Assembly (NCBI GenBank): GCA_015501585.1
Contig: JADNRY010000121.1
Location: forward strand, 1-64,000
Reading direction: 5' to 3'
Origin: Rhodocollybia butyracea
Lineage: Eukaryota > Basidiomycota > Agaricomycetes > Agaricales > Omphalotaceae
DNA: 64,000 nucleotides
How positions within the stretch are numbered: the first letter of the stretch is position 1; each line of letters starts with the position of its first letter. The position numbers were made by a program, and so were the translations under genes. Shown in pieces: positions 12,232 to 23,399 of this stretch. Below the pieces are notes generated by a model. That model saw nothing but the letters and a program-made list of their open reading frames with translations. It was not told the DNA's origin and made no database searches.

Positions 12232-13541
12232 TGTAACAGCTACACCCCTCAGCCCCTACCCCCCTTACATACTGTAGCGCTGGTATTAGGTAATTACGCC
12301 CTTTTCCCTTGTACCATGTCCATTTTGGTCTATTTCTGCAATAGAACGAGATCTTGCTCATGGTCTGAGGGATTAAGACTCAGGGGTGTTACACTTTTTT
12401 GAGCAACCTTGTCCTAAATAGGACTATTACAGCAATATGACTACAAAACAGCACAACTCAAGCTATGACTCTGTCATTGCTCTGGCTTACTCTTTTCTCT
12501 CTCATGTCCACTCTCTTCACATTCCAGAAGCCAAAGACTCTCCCATTCCATTGCTCAACCTCTCTTCCCAAGGAATCCAGGCACAGCTAGTCTACTTTAT
12601 GAAACAATTGGACCAGCAGGGAGTTTCAGCTGCTTCCCATGATTTGGTGGATTCTGTGATGGGTACTATGACTCTTAGGTGTTGTTGGGCAGTGAAGGAC
12701 TATGGAAATACTGCAGAGGAATGTTTTGGGTGGATAGCAAATGTTAGGGATCTAGGGAATGAACTTAAAGACCATTCCTCTAAAATCCATTCAAGTCTTC
12801 ATTTTCCCAATTCTCCACCTTCATCCACTGGTTCTGGCACATCCCCTGCACTTCCCACAATTGTATCGAACATTGCAAACACGTCGAACACGTTGAATGC
12901 ATTGTTGAACACATTGAATGTGTCAAACATGTCAAATGTGTCAACGCCTGCACATCCAATGAGGTCACCAACTCCTGTGCCTTACGTTGCCCCTGTGACT
13001 ACTGTTTCGCCACAAGGCCTTCGTAAGCGTGTCAAACGCAAGGTGTATGGCCCATTTGGTTCGCTTGTGCTCCATTCAAATTGTTGTCCCTCACACTCCA
13101 GTACAGTCACCACATCACTTTCACCCAGTGAAACTCCCATCATCATATCTGTGCTCCCAACTCATGCTCCCATTCATGGCGCTGGAGATCCACTGTATCT
13201 TCAGCTACACCCTCTCAACCTGGATATCCATTCCATGTCCAGAGACTACAGCAATATTCAAGGAATTTTTTTTCGTCTTCGGTACTTATGGAAATGTCTA
13301 ACATCTTTCATCATATGCTACCCATTAGATGACTGTATGTTTTTTCTCTTTCTTCTTTTGCTTTATGTCTTTCCATTCCCTTTCGTTTCTTATTGAAGAT
13401 GGACCTGTGGGATCAATCTGGGGGGAGTGTGTAACAGCTACGCCCCTTCGGCCCCTACCCCCCTTACATACTGTAGTGCTGGTATTAGGTAATTACACCT
13501 TTTCCCTCGTACCACGTCCATTTTGGTCTATTTCTGCAATA
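12232..13541 (+). mobile_element. TRIM-like LTR element with one internal ORF
   Basis: Two direct repeats of about 112 bp, 12232-12343 and 13430-13541, start TGTAACAGCTAC and end in TTTCTGCAATA. They differ at roughly 8-9 positions. Just before the right copy is a purine tract, GGGGGGAGTG (13420-13429), the expected position of a plus-strand primer (polypurine tract). The internal 1.1 kb has a single 319-codon frame. This fits a terminal-repeat retrotransposon in miniature. The opposite palindrome arm lacks it and serves as a diverged empty site. No exact target duplication could be assigned, and the primer-binding site is unclear. Confidence 0.75.
12437..13396 (+). CDS. Gag-like ORF inside the TRIM-like element
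   Basis: The frame is a continuous 319 codons. The first 120 residues look like a helical globular region (LSSQGIQAQLVYFMKQLDQQ). Then comes a Ser/Pro/Asn-rich linker with a run of similar short words (SNTLNALLNTLNVSNMSNVS), and a basic patch RKRVKRKVYG near residue 197. No zinc knuckle, protease, reverse transcriptase or integrase was seen. Location between two LTR-like repeats and the shape of the protein suggest a Gag-like product. The family was not recognised, and the C-terminal hydrophobic tail may be read-through. Confidence 0.45.
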   Translation: MTTKQHNSSYDSVIALAYSFLSHVHSLHIPEAKDSPIPLLNLSSQGIQAQLVYFMKQLDQQGVSAASHDLVDSVMGTMTLRCCWAVKDYGNTAEECFGWIANVRDLGNELKDHSSKIHSSLHFPNSPPSSTGSGTSPALPTIVSNIANTSNTLNALLNTLNVSNMSNVSTPAHPMRSPTPVPYVAPVTTVSPQGLRKRVKRKVYGPFGSLVLHSNCCPSHSSTVTTSLSPSETPIIISVLPTHAPIHGAGDPLYLQLHPLNLDIHSMSRDYSNIQGIFFRLRYLWKCLTSFIICYPLDDCMFFLFLLLLYVFPFPFVSY

Positions 13542-14627
13542 GTGATACCAAAGTACAAGTATGCAGTGGACAAATTTGACCGTTCTGAAGAACGCTTTGG
13601 TGTGAGCAAGTTACTATATTATCAGAATCTTAGATACCCAATGCCTTGAGGTACTAGCATGTACCTCTTACTGGAGTCATCCTCGCCATCTCATATTCCA
13701 TGTGTAGCAGTGTATAGATCATGTATTGCTCGCATATTGTAAGTATGTAGTATGTAGAGGTCAAGGAGGCTCTCTACATAATTTAGAGGGCTAGACATTG
13801 CTTTGTGGTTGTGAACAACAAGGAGAGGCTAAGGATTAAAGCATGTGAACACACTGGAAACATTTGCCAGTGCTTCTGCTCGTTGTTGTAAATGGTGAAC
13901 AGAGGAAGAAACAAATTTCTGATTGAGTGCGGACCTCATGGAAGCTCACGGGGAGGTGCACTTGTCTTATTTCAGGACAAAACTACATTCAAATATACCC
14001 GAAGTAGCTTGAAATATCTTTCCTCAAGAAAAAGATGCATTAAAACTCATGCTTGCTATCTAAAACAGCGAGCTCACAAAAGAAATACTTGTACTGGGGC
14101 CTTCACACTTGAGCAATGGAGTGATATATAGTTTCTTTCCATGACCAGTAAATCTGGCCATATTGAAATGGTCTAACAATCTGGATACTACCTTACTTAC
14201 ATTCATTTTAGTTGTTGTACTTTATCTTCTTCCTTAAAGACCTGTTACTTGGTTGAGACCATTAAAATTTTCAACAACTCTGATTTTGTTATATGATGCT
14301 GGTATAATGTGTGCAACTCCACTACTAGTATATCAGACCTAGAGGTGAAGTTGTTCCTTCTTGAGCAAACTGTTTTGCATAAGGAGTGTGTGTTTCAATG
14401 CGTCTATTTCACAAAGAAGGAAATTTCAAGCTACCTCTGGTATATTTGAGTGTATTTCTGTCCTAAAGTAGGATGAGCGCACCTCCCTGTGAGCTTCCGT
14501 GAGGTCCGCACTTGATCAGAAATTAGTTTCTTCCTCTGTTCACTGTTTACAACAATGAGCAGAAGCACCAGCAAACCTTTCCAGTGTGTTCACACGCTTT
14601 AATCCTTAGCCTCTCCTTGTTGTTCAC

Positions 14628-14865
14628 TGTTGTAAATATCCGGCGCAGGGACTGAAGGAGCTGTGAGGCTCGAGAGACAGAAAGATATAAGATTGGATAC
14701 TATAGGTAGTGGCCTTAGAGAAGGCCTTATATACTGCAGAATAATAAATATTTCTAAGGTAGTCCGGTACATACGAAGCATCAATAACCGGGTGAGTAAT
14801 GATTGGTAAGTACTCCGGAGTTGTATCATATCCGATATGGAATTATCAAAGCGTTACATACAACA
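14628..14865. mobile_element. Solo LTR with TSD TTCAC
   Basis: This 238-bp insertion begins TGTTGTAA and ends TACAACA, giving the TG...CA ends and short inverted termini of a retroviral-type LTR. It is flanked by TTCAC at 14623-14627 and 14866-14870. The left palindrome arm contains the same site with a single copy (GTTGTTCACAACC read on the opposite strand), so the empty site is directly visible. The interior holds a TATATACTGCAGAATAATAA stretch that could be promoter or polyadenylation signal. Confidence 0.92.
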
Positions 14866-15498
14866 TTCACAACCACAAAGCAATGTCTAGCCCTCTAAAT
14901 TATGTAGAGACCCTCCTTGACTTCTACATACTACATACTTACAATATGCGAGCAAAACATGATCTATACACTGCTACACATGGAATATGAGACAGCAAGG
15001 AAGACTCCAGTAAGAGGTACATGCTTGATTCTGATAATATAGTAACTTGCTTGCACCAAAGCGTTCTTCTAAACACTCAAATTCGTCCACTGCATACTTG
15101 TACTTTGGTATCACTCTTTCTCAGCATGTTCTTATGCCTCGGAGGCATTCTGAGTGTCAAACGGTGTCTCACATGGCACAGAAAGAATTAGTTTGTACGC
15201 TAGATCCTTAGGATATAGATAGACACAACAGTGTTCCAGCTCAATGATAATGACAACGACCAAATGTCCCAGCGGCGGGAGGCGGGGGGCGGCAGTGCAA
15301 TGACGTGACAGGCTGGTGGTATCGGATCTAGTGCTGGAAAGTAAACCATACCCAAGAGGTCTTTAAATCAAAGTTTGTTTGAAATATAGAGCTTTTATTG
15401 CGCTACTTCACAGTAAGGGATCCGCATAGCAACAGCCTATGCCATCATCCCCCCCATGTCAAAGGCTACTACCTAGGCTTACTGGGCATATGAGGTGG

Positions 15499-17010
15499 AC
15501 TACTTCTTCTCCCGTTGGTGCCTGTGCTATATCAGGAAAACTGCCTACACCAAATATTTGATAATTGTGACATAGTTTCTGGAAATTCTTGGAAATTCTC
15601 AAAATCATCTAAATTACCCTTGTTTTGTTGATTTGAAAAATAACACAGTCCCCTTGCAAACTTCAGTAATTTTTCATAGGTTTTTGTGCCTCTTTCAAAC
15701 ACTATCAGAAATTATCGAGATTTTCTCAAGGATTCACAAAAATTCAGCATAGCATAGTATCATTTTCAATTTACCACATTCATCTCAACTTTTCACTTCA
15801 TAACAGAGCAAATGTAAATGGACTCTCATTAAAGCAATCCTAAGTAGCAAGTCACATTGCAATGAGCAACACTACTAAACAAATACATAGTACTAAGGTG
15901 AAATAGTGGTGTAGGAGTGGTAGGCGAAGTAGTGGTAGTAGGGCAACATAGTGGTAGGCAAAGTAGTGGTAGTAGGGCAACGTAGGGTGGGCAAAGTAGT
16001 AGCATGTGACAGCGCATGATATAAATCTGATGACAAAGCTGGTGAGTTTATACGATAAATAAATAGATGGTAAAAAAAAAAAAACGCACTGAGTGGCTCA
16101 TTTAAAATTCAGTGATCAACAAATAGAGGGTGGCGGTTAAACAAAGCCAGAGCCTATTTATGCCAGGATTCAGTAGCCGTTGTAACAAACAAGCAAAACA
16201 TACCAGGGTGAATATTTTTATACAAGCATGATAGTTAAATGAGAGAAAACACTGGGTGAAAGTGAGAGGTTGAAAGCAACACTGGTGAGAAGCACTGCGG
16301 AGAGAATATTGAGTGATGGTGAGAGGCAGAAGGCAGCGCAAGAAGCTGAAGGGAGAATCCAGTGACAATCGCCGTCGAGAAGCAAGTTCAACAAATGCCG
16401 AAGAGCTTTTTCAACGTGGTTATCACGAGATCTTGAGGGCAGGATCCGGCTGGCTCCGGCATAACCTTGTTTTAACTTACAACAACAAGGTCGCAAATTG
16501 TAGAGCATAGCACTGGCATAGCATATTCTTGCATGTCATGCAGTGATTGCAACCACAAGCTTTCACGCCATCTTATCGCATCTCTGGGTTACTTTTTTCT
16601 ATCCTGTCTGTAAATTTTTGATAATTCCAGAAAATTTTGCAAAACCTGGAAAGCCAATGGAAAGCCTGGCAAAAATTTGTCAAAATCTGAATCCTATGTA
16701 TTTTACTTATCAAAATTGCCACAATTTGCAAAATTAGGCAAATTTGGGTGATCTTAGTAGTCTTTTCAATATTACAAGAATATTTGGGTGATCTTAGTCG
16801 CCCTTTTGATATTACAAGAATATTTCTCAGAACTATGAAATATTTTGAGTGGGCGTTTTTCCTGATGTATCATGGTTGCCATACTTATCATTGCGGTGTT
16901 GCGTGCGGCATACCGGAGGTATCATCTTACTCCGAGAAGAATTTGGACAACACTCCTTGCTCAAGTCTTCCGACGCCCGCTCCCCTAGCAATCAACTTTC
17001 TCATCTATGA
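15499..17010. other. AT-rich interval with minisatellites
   Basis: A 34-bp minisatellite (GTGGTAGGCAAAGTAGTGG-type unit, about 2.5 copies) lies near 15905-16005. A 12-base A run is at about 16074-16085. A 40-bp unit starting ATTTGGGTGATCTTAG is tandemly duplicated at 16742-16821. No gene is recognised. Confidence 0.6.
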
Positions 17011-17048
17011 CACCCATGAAGGCACCAAACTTTCGACGTAACCCTGTG

Positions 17049-17700
17049 ATGTAACCGTCCCATGCAGTCCCATGCAGTCCCATAAGCGTCCCATGCGGTC
17101 CCATAAGTGATTCCATCAAGTCCCATAAGTGATCCCATCAGTAACATAAATTAAGTTGCATCACGTCGTTTATCGAGAATATTTGTGAATGTATGTTACT
17201 AGCTCGATACTATCTGATACTATCTTAATTCTGTTTGTTAGAGTTGGGGTCATAATTTCTCTTTTTTGTACTGTCATCTGTGATGCTGTGTGCAACTTTT
17301 GCAGGGCTAATTTCAATGAATAAAATACTGCACACATTTCTTTTTGACCTTCTTCATCATGCCCTTGAGCCCTCCCCCTTTGCTGAGTAGTGAGAAAATT
17401 CTACACATTATATGTGTGCAATTCACTATTAAAGTGCACCCCAGGGCCCACACAACTTATTTAACATACCATGGCCCATGCATGTCCCATAAGAGTTATG
17501 TACTACAAGTTTTGTAGAGGTTACATTGGCCCAACACTGGCCCCATGCATGTCCCATAAAGGTTACGTTGGTCCCATGCACATCCCATAAGGGTTACATT
17601 GGTCCCATGCATGTCCCATAAGGGTTACGTCGGTCCCATGCATGTCCCATAAGGGTTACGTTGGTCCCATGCATGCCCCATAACAGTTACATCAGTGTCC
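17049..17700. repeat. 31-bp tandem repeat array
   Basis: Units such as GGTCCCATGCATGTCCCA plus TAAGGGTTACGTT recur with a 31-bp period, cleanest at 17560-17690 and degenerate toward 17049. Further copies lie at 18727-18815 on the other side of the ORF. This is part of the surrounding transposon and not a CRISPR array: there are no unique spacers. Confidence 0.8.
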
Positions 17701-17867
17701 CATAAGAGCTATATCCTGGAGAGCAAGAGCATACACTAGTAGTGTGGCAATGTATTGAAGTATCTACCAAGTGAGGTAACTATTATGCATACAGTCATTG
17801 ACGTTTGCAGTAAAATCTTGGGGCGCCATAAAGTAGAATAATATACTAATAAAGGATCAGTAAGTAA

Positions 17868-18610
17868 CTAATATCCAAAGTGAATGTTCGGTACAGGACT
17901 ATGCTCATCCCATTCATGAGGCGTGAGTCTCTTCATATTATGAGCGGCGCGGGACTCTGCTCTGTTGTTCTCGACCACAGAAGAGAGAGTGTCATGAGAA
18001 GCTGATAGACTGTCCAGAGATGTCTGTAGGGTCTTGATCTGTTGATGGTGCGATTGGGCGTAGTTTTGCAGCTCAGTAACACAAACAACGGTTATGTGGA
18101 GCAGACCACAAGTGTTATTGACGTTGTCTGAGATGACATTGAATTGCTCGCCAAGGGACTTGGTGGCTTCTACAAAGTTGTGGCGTAAGTCCTTCATAGT
18201 ATCAAGGACATCTGCAGAGCTGCCGACACGGTCGAGATTGGGACCGAGAATGTCGATAGCGTTGATTTAATCTAAGAGAGACTCGCGTACGTTCTCTAGA
18301 GATGCTCTCAGTGCCATGATATCACTCTCAACGGAGGAATGCAATGATTTTAACGAGTGGATCTGGTCCTCGAGTACAACCCTGGCGTTGTTAGTCCATG
18401 TCTGAGGAAGGGTTATTCTAGAGCTGTCGGCGGTCGAGGCTCGGGGACTGATAGAAGGTTTGGATGGTACTCGACGAGGTTGTTTGGAGGGAGAGCGCGT
18501 GTCAGCAGAAGGAGGGCAACTCTCTGGATTGGAGAATCGGTAATGCGTGCAATGGTAAAGGTGTCAGACATCCCGGCACTAGGAATTGGGGCCGGGAGTG
18601 GCAGTGGCAC
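17868..18610 (-). pseudogene. Coiled-coil ORF carried by the Mutator-like element
   Basis: On the minus strand an N-terminal piece (from 18610, Pro/Leu-rich, MSDTFTIARITDSP) is followed after a frame change near 18420 by TWTNNARVVLEDQIHSLKSL. A TAA nonsense codon near 18270 comes next. After it a heptad-rich helix (LRHNFVEATKSLGEQFNVIS ... HHQQIKTLQTSLDSLS) runs to the stop at 17868. The protein would be largely coiled coil. It is not a transposase by any motif I can see. It may be a Gag-like or captured host fragment. Family not recognised. Confidence 0.5.
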
Positions 18611-18845
18611 AATGAGGTTTGGAAGAGACTGTGTGTGGGAAAATAATGGAAAATATTTTTAATTCAACTAAGTGTTGTGTGTTTGGTAAACTGTTCTATA
18701 AACAATCTATAACTATCTAAGAGAGTCCCAGAAGGGTCGCATACCAGTCGCATAAAGTCCTATTGGTGTCCCATAAGGTCCCATAACAGTCCCATAACAG
18801 TCCCATAAGGGGTTACGTCGAATGCTAATGGCCCCACCCATGAAG

Positions 18846-20495
18846 AAATAAAGGTATCCGGATCGTATCTTCCTTATGGCTGGCTAGCTCAATTGCACAT
18901 GCACTGTGATGAGCTCGAGAATCTTCACCGTCGAAATCCAGAAGTCTTTGTAGTTTACAGTCATTACAAGGCACGGATTGGAACAGTTTCTCCGAACTAT
19001 TCCAGTTCCTACGGGTGGTCAGAGTATATGCTCAGGCTCTGTTACTTGGCATGTCTTCCATCTTCTAAATGCTCAATCAATAGTTGATATAGACCGGGTC
19101 CTCATGTGCACAATTTGTTGAAATTTCCTTTCATGAAGGAAATCATACACTGCGATTCGAACAGCCATGTGTACATCGATTGTCTAAAATACTTTCAAGT
19201 AGCTACATTGAGAAACAGATCAGAACAGGACGAGGCATAATCGGCCAATATACACACCGTTAAAGATAAACATCCATGGCTCACGCAGCCACCTGTGTAA
19301 CAAGTTCAAATTCAAACTCACGTAGCTCACCCTCCTTGCACCCCGCAGTCATTAATCAGTAATCAGAATTGCGCATGCAGAATACAAGGGGCGACCCTGA
19401 ACGTTTGAGCCCTCATAGAACTGGAGTAGGCATCCGAGGCATTCCACGATCTTGTTTTCAAAAGACAACCTTCGAAGTACTGTGTGATGCAGCCAGCTAG
19501 TTTGAGTTTGAGTGCAGCTTCTTCGACACTAGTAAATGAGGAGATGAGGAGTAATACCATACATGATCAATTTCTCTACAAGACCCTTGCAAATAACAAG
19601 GTTTCTCCGGTATCTGCGCAATTCCAGGTTGAGATTATCAGCATTGACCCAACAAAGGTCCTCTGGTCAGTCATTAAATAATGATTCATGAACAAAAATG
19701 GATGCAATTGTGGTGGTTAATCAAGTGAGGATGCTTGTTTATCGTTGGGAGTCGCGATTGTCTTTGCAGTTGTCATACCTGGTTATTGATGACTAAGCAA
19801 TTTCAGAGCTGTACTGCCACCACCATGATACAGTTCACCGAGCTCCTCAGGCTCGCTATTGTCTACTATTTTACCTTTTACGCTGACCTCCGTTACACAA
19901 ACTGTCTTGCTCCTAGAAGAATTTGGACAACATTCCTCACTCAGGTCTTCAAAGGTCTTCATCTCGCAATCGACTAAGTCTTCTTATCAATGACACTGAT
20001 CAAGAAATGAGGGGAGTAAGTCTTCCTTCTAATGACGATTGGGTAGCTCAGCTGTATAGGTGCTAGAATAAACTTGAGGACTCTCAATATCTATTTTCAG
20101 AAGTCTTTGAAGTCTTGAGGTATTGCCAGACACAAGTGACAAGATGTCTTTCCGGACAGGTTGACTGAGTATCTGCTCACTCTCTGTTACTATGTATGTC
20201 TTACGCCCTCTAACTGGTCAACAAATGTCTGATTTTCATAAAAATAGTGACTAAAGTCAACCAGACCTTGTCCATTTTCAGACGTTCTCTCTCAAAGTCG
20301 ATGATCACGACATTCTCTAGCCTCATCACAACTCATTTGTCTCTCTACTGACAACACATCCTGGTGTCCCGGATGCTCCTTCGAACTCTTCCTTCCTTCC
20401 CTTGATTTTTCCTCCCAGACCTTGCTACAGCTCAGAATTCTCTAACCCCTCTCGTGTTGGATTTTGACTGTTCAGCTCGTTTACCTTAGCTACTC
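18846..20495. other. Duplicated anonymous segment
   Basis: The sequence at 16925-17010 plus 18846-19080 resembles 19905-20240. The words AGAAGAATTTGGACAACA, CAGAAGTCTTTG and the TGACAC target site occur in the same order in both, with many differences. The first copy is interrupted by the Mutator-like element. Short coding-like words (YGWLAQL, EVFVVYS) exist but no intact frame does, so these are two decayed copies of an unknown gene or repeat. Confidence 0.5.
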
Positions 20496-20497
20496 TA

Positions 20498-21182
20498 CTT
20501 GGGCGCTCGGAAAGTAATGGTCCGGCTATTTTTCGGCAATATCTCAGCAACAACTTCAAATTTTGACTAGGTCTGAGTTGTGGAATTAACCTTAAGTACA
20601 TTCCGGCCTTATTGAGATAGATAATCAATTAGAAATGTAAGAAATGGTTGCTCTATAAGGAAATCTTAAAAATCCTGGAAATCTGCAGCATCAGATAATT
20701 TTTTTCAGACCAAGCCATGTTTACCATTGGAAAGAGCAACATCGAAAATGGTAGTAACTAGTTTGACCTCAGTGAAATAAGCAAATCTGATACTACAGTT
20801 TGAGTTGCAAATGTGTCAGTTTTGCTTGATTTTGGTGATTTTGATGTATTTTGACGATTTTCGGGCAACTTTGCAAGTCAATAGGGAGACCAAATAAAAA
20901 GATTTCTTCAATGTGCAAGTTGGGACCACCATTTTCGAGGCTGCTCTTTCCAGTGGTGAGCATGGCTTGTCTCAAAAAAATGTACTTCATGCTGCAGATT
21001 TTCAGGAATTTTAAGAACTCCATATATGGCACCCATTTCTTACATCCATATCCAGTTATCTATCTCAAAAGGTCAGGAATACAATTTAGATTAACTCCTC
21101 AACTTGGACCTAGTAAAAATTCAAAGCCGTTGGTGAGATATTTCCAGAAAATATGCGGACCGTTACTTTCTGAGCGCCCAAG
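20498..21182. mobile_element. Foldback Tc1/mariner-like MITE, TA target
   Basis: The left half (20498-20770) and the right half (20930-21182) are long inverted repeats of about 270 bp, 70-80 percent similar, starting CTTGGGCGCTCRGAAAGTAA. The element is flanked by TA on each side (20496-20497 and 21183-21184), the target duplication of Tc1/mariner elements. The central loop of about 160 bp has no coding frame. Confidence 0.85.
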
Positions 21183-21477
21183 TAGCATAACACGCTGTTA
21201 CTGGGCCGTGGTGCCACTTGTAAAATTATACAGTTTGTTTTGAGGGTTTTTGGGACTAGAGAGGGACAGGACTTGATGTTGGGTTGGGATTTGTAGGTAT
21301 CCATTTCCGCCCGCCTTATGGTTATTTGACCATCCTACTCTGGTAAAAGATAGAGTGCCATTATTTATTTAGAGCTCCCCAATCCTGACTATGACCGTGA
21401 CAACTCTCTGCCTCCCATCGGCGGCCAGTTCCAGTACATAGAAGTACAGTTACAAATAAACCAATCCATCCCATTCT

Positions 21478-23298
21478 TCAGCTGTAGTTGTTCTCCTCAC
21501 CTCCTCCTTCGCTTTCGTACGCAGGTGGCTGCAGATATCTATTGACATCTGCACTCAACCGAGCCATCCTATCCAGCACATCCTGCATTGACTGAATTGG
21601 CACTTCATGAGTCCTAGCATCAGTGGGCAGAATTTGCCCTGTCAAAATATTACCACTATCAGGCTCTGTTAATGGCTGTAAGTTTTGCCAAGGTTACATG
21701 TGCAGTCTTCTTTCTTACCTGCAGGAGGTTGGCGTAATGTGGTCTTGCCAATGTCCAAAGGAAAGGGTTCTGCAACAACAAAAGTAAGAATTATCATAAA
21801 TAAACTCCAGAAAGTTCCGCACCGAACACAAGTCCACCATGTAAGTCTCTCAATTGAGTTCGAGACCTTTTGAGGAATCGAAAACGCCTCCAGAACAAAA
21901 AGCAAATCATGCCAAGAATGACTATACCTCCTATCACTGAACCGGTAACGATACCGGTTTTTTCTTTGCCAGTAAGGTTTGTCCCATTGACTTTGCCCAT
22001 TGGACTGCTTGAGTTTCCACCCGTGGTACTGTTTAGGTTGGAAAAGTCCGGTTTCTCAATGAGGAATGTCCACGATGGTGCATATGTGAGGTAGTCAATA
22101 ACGGCGGAGATACCATCACCTTGGATCTGGGTTACTTCGGCTATGAGGGTGTGATTTCCGGGGGTCAGATCATCTTGGCTGAAATATATGAAATTTGAAA
22201 ATCCAGGGAGGAATTTGGGAAATGGCTGAAATGTAAATGTTTCTGATGTTGACTTGTCATCCAATGTAAAGGTCATTGTCAAGATCCCTTCGCCTGGAAA
22301 TTGTGTATTCACCCCAAATACAGAAATCGATGTTCCTTATGAAGGGATAAATTAAACCTCTACAATGATACTTGAGAACAAAATGACTTGCCTGCAAACT
22401 GGAAAACGAATGAATCACCTTGTGTTGTGCTAGTATGTGTCCCATTTCCATGCGGCCGAACTTGAAGCGGAGGAAAAAGATTATTGGGTATCTCAAGTAT
22501 ACTAGCCAAGGTACCCAGGTCCAAGAAGGTGTCCGATTTCACTGTCCAATTTCCTGTCCATTCTATCTCATCATTGGCATCATCAACCAATATTGTCTGC
22601 CCACTCAGATCAGTTGAATTGGTGATCTTGACCAGAGCATAATCCCATGCAAGCCCTATGGGTACAGTAACCAATATATTGCTAGGTGTTACATTGGACT
22701 GAAGAGATAGGAGTTCGTCGGGGGATGTATAAAATTGACAATAGGTTGCAGGCAATGGAAATGAGACATTTGATGCGGGTGGTTCGATAGCCGCGCTCTC
22801 CGCGAGGGACAGCTCGACTTGAAATTCTGTATTGTTGCCGGGGGTGAACCCAAAGAAAGCAATTGCAGCGCCTATGAAGAATATGTTAGGTAAGGCGAGA
22901 AATCCATGGGACTCAGGACAACATCCAAAGTGGCAACCCAGCTCCAGCCAAGAATTTGCAATTACTTATCCTTGTATGTACTACCCTGGGTATCTCTGGG
23001 TATCTCATCTCATCATTGCTATCAAACAGTTTGTTCACTCACCAATGTAGGTAATTTGGATTGCATTTGTTGTGTCAAAGCTTGGATTGCTTAAATTTGC
23101 ATAGACGAGTGTTCCGTTATACCAAGGAGAGCCTGCCTCAAACTGTGGTAGAGCTCCCAGATAACTTGAAGTGTTCGGGAATAAACCCACCCATGACATA
23201 GATACTCCCGACGAAAGTATCATAGGTGAGGCATCTGGCGTGGTTATGTCGGCGAGAGCATTATCAATGATGACCGTCACTTCGTTGGACCATGACAT
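21478..23298 (-). CDS. Single-pass membrane protein with two beta-sandwich-like ectodomains
   Basis: Five exons splice cleanly to 490 aa: 23298-23043, 22871-22392, 22335-21838, 21769-21719 and 21665-21478. Exon 2 ends at a GC donor (GCAAGT), so intron 2 is GC-AG; the other three introns are GT-AG. The N-terminal part is Asn-glycosylation-rich and appears to hold two similar domains, each closing with an AxxxFFGFTPG / FAGTSISVFG type strand, as in galactose-binding-like extracellular proteins common in Agaricomycetes. A helix near residues 385-410 (VTGSVIGGIVILGMICFLFW) is followed by RRFRF and a cytoplasmic tail. No signal peptide is evident at this start, which is usual for the family as I know it but leaves topology open. 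The gene lies inside the 18.3-kb element and is its only intact-looking cargo. Ligand unknown. Confidence 0.82.
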
Positions 23299-23399
23299 GT
23301 TTGCAAGGCTGGACCGCAGTGAAAGTAATAGTATAAACCCTCAGAACCGCAATGTAATTCACGGTGTAGGAAGTTACACTTGAGCGTGCGGTCTTGCCG

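Larger units (their letters stand above)
11892..15498. repeat. 3.6-kb inverted duplication (long palindrome)
   Basis: The arm at 11892-14078 is an inverted copy of the arm at 14360-15498, around a spacer of about 280 bp. Shared landmarks include CCTAGGTAGTAGCC at the outer ends, the block TATGCGGATCCCTTA, and AATCCTTAGCCTCTCCTTG near the centre. The arms differ in length only because each carries a private insertion: the TRIM-like element in the left arm (12232-13541) and a solo LTR in the right arm (14628-14865). Without these the arms are about 880 and 900 bp. No clean target duplication was seen at the outer ends, so it may be a foldback element or a local inverted duplication. Confidence 0.85.
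17020..18834. mobile_element. Mutator-like element with 31-bp subterminal repeats
   Basis: The element of about 1.8 kb is bounded by a direct repeat CACCCATGA (17011-17019 and 18835-18843; the match extends to 11 bp). Imperfect inverted ends share TTCGACGTAACCC. The paralogous segment near 19990-20010 reads through the site without the insertion (TGACACTGATCAAGAAATGAG), a diverged empty site. Near both ends a 31-bp unit with CCCATAAGGGTTACG and GGTCCCATGCATG is repeated many times (17049-17700, 18727-18815). The GGGTTACGTCG word is the same as in the inverted ends. A decayed coiled-coil ORF lies in the middle. A 9-11 bp TSD plus subterminal arrays suggests the Mutator superfamily; that assignment is inferred. 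Confidence 0.72.

Noticed and set aside
17049..17700. Regular repeats resembling a CRISPR array
   Set aside because: The units are contiguous with a 31-bp period and no unique spacers, lie in a eukaryotic transposon, and match its terminal sequence.
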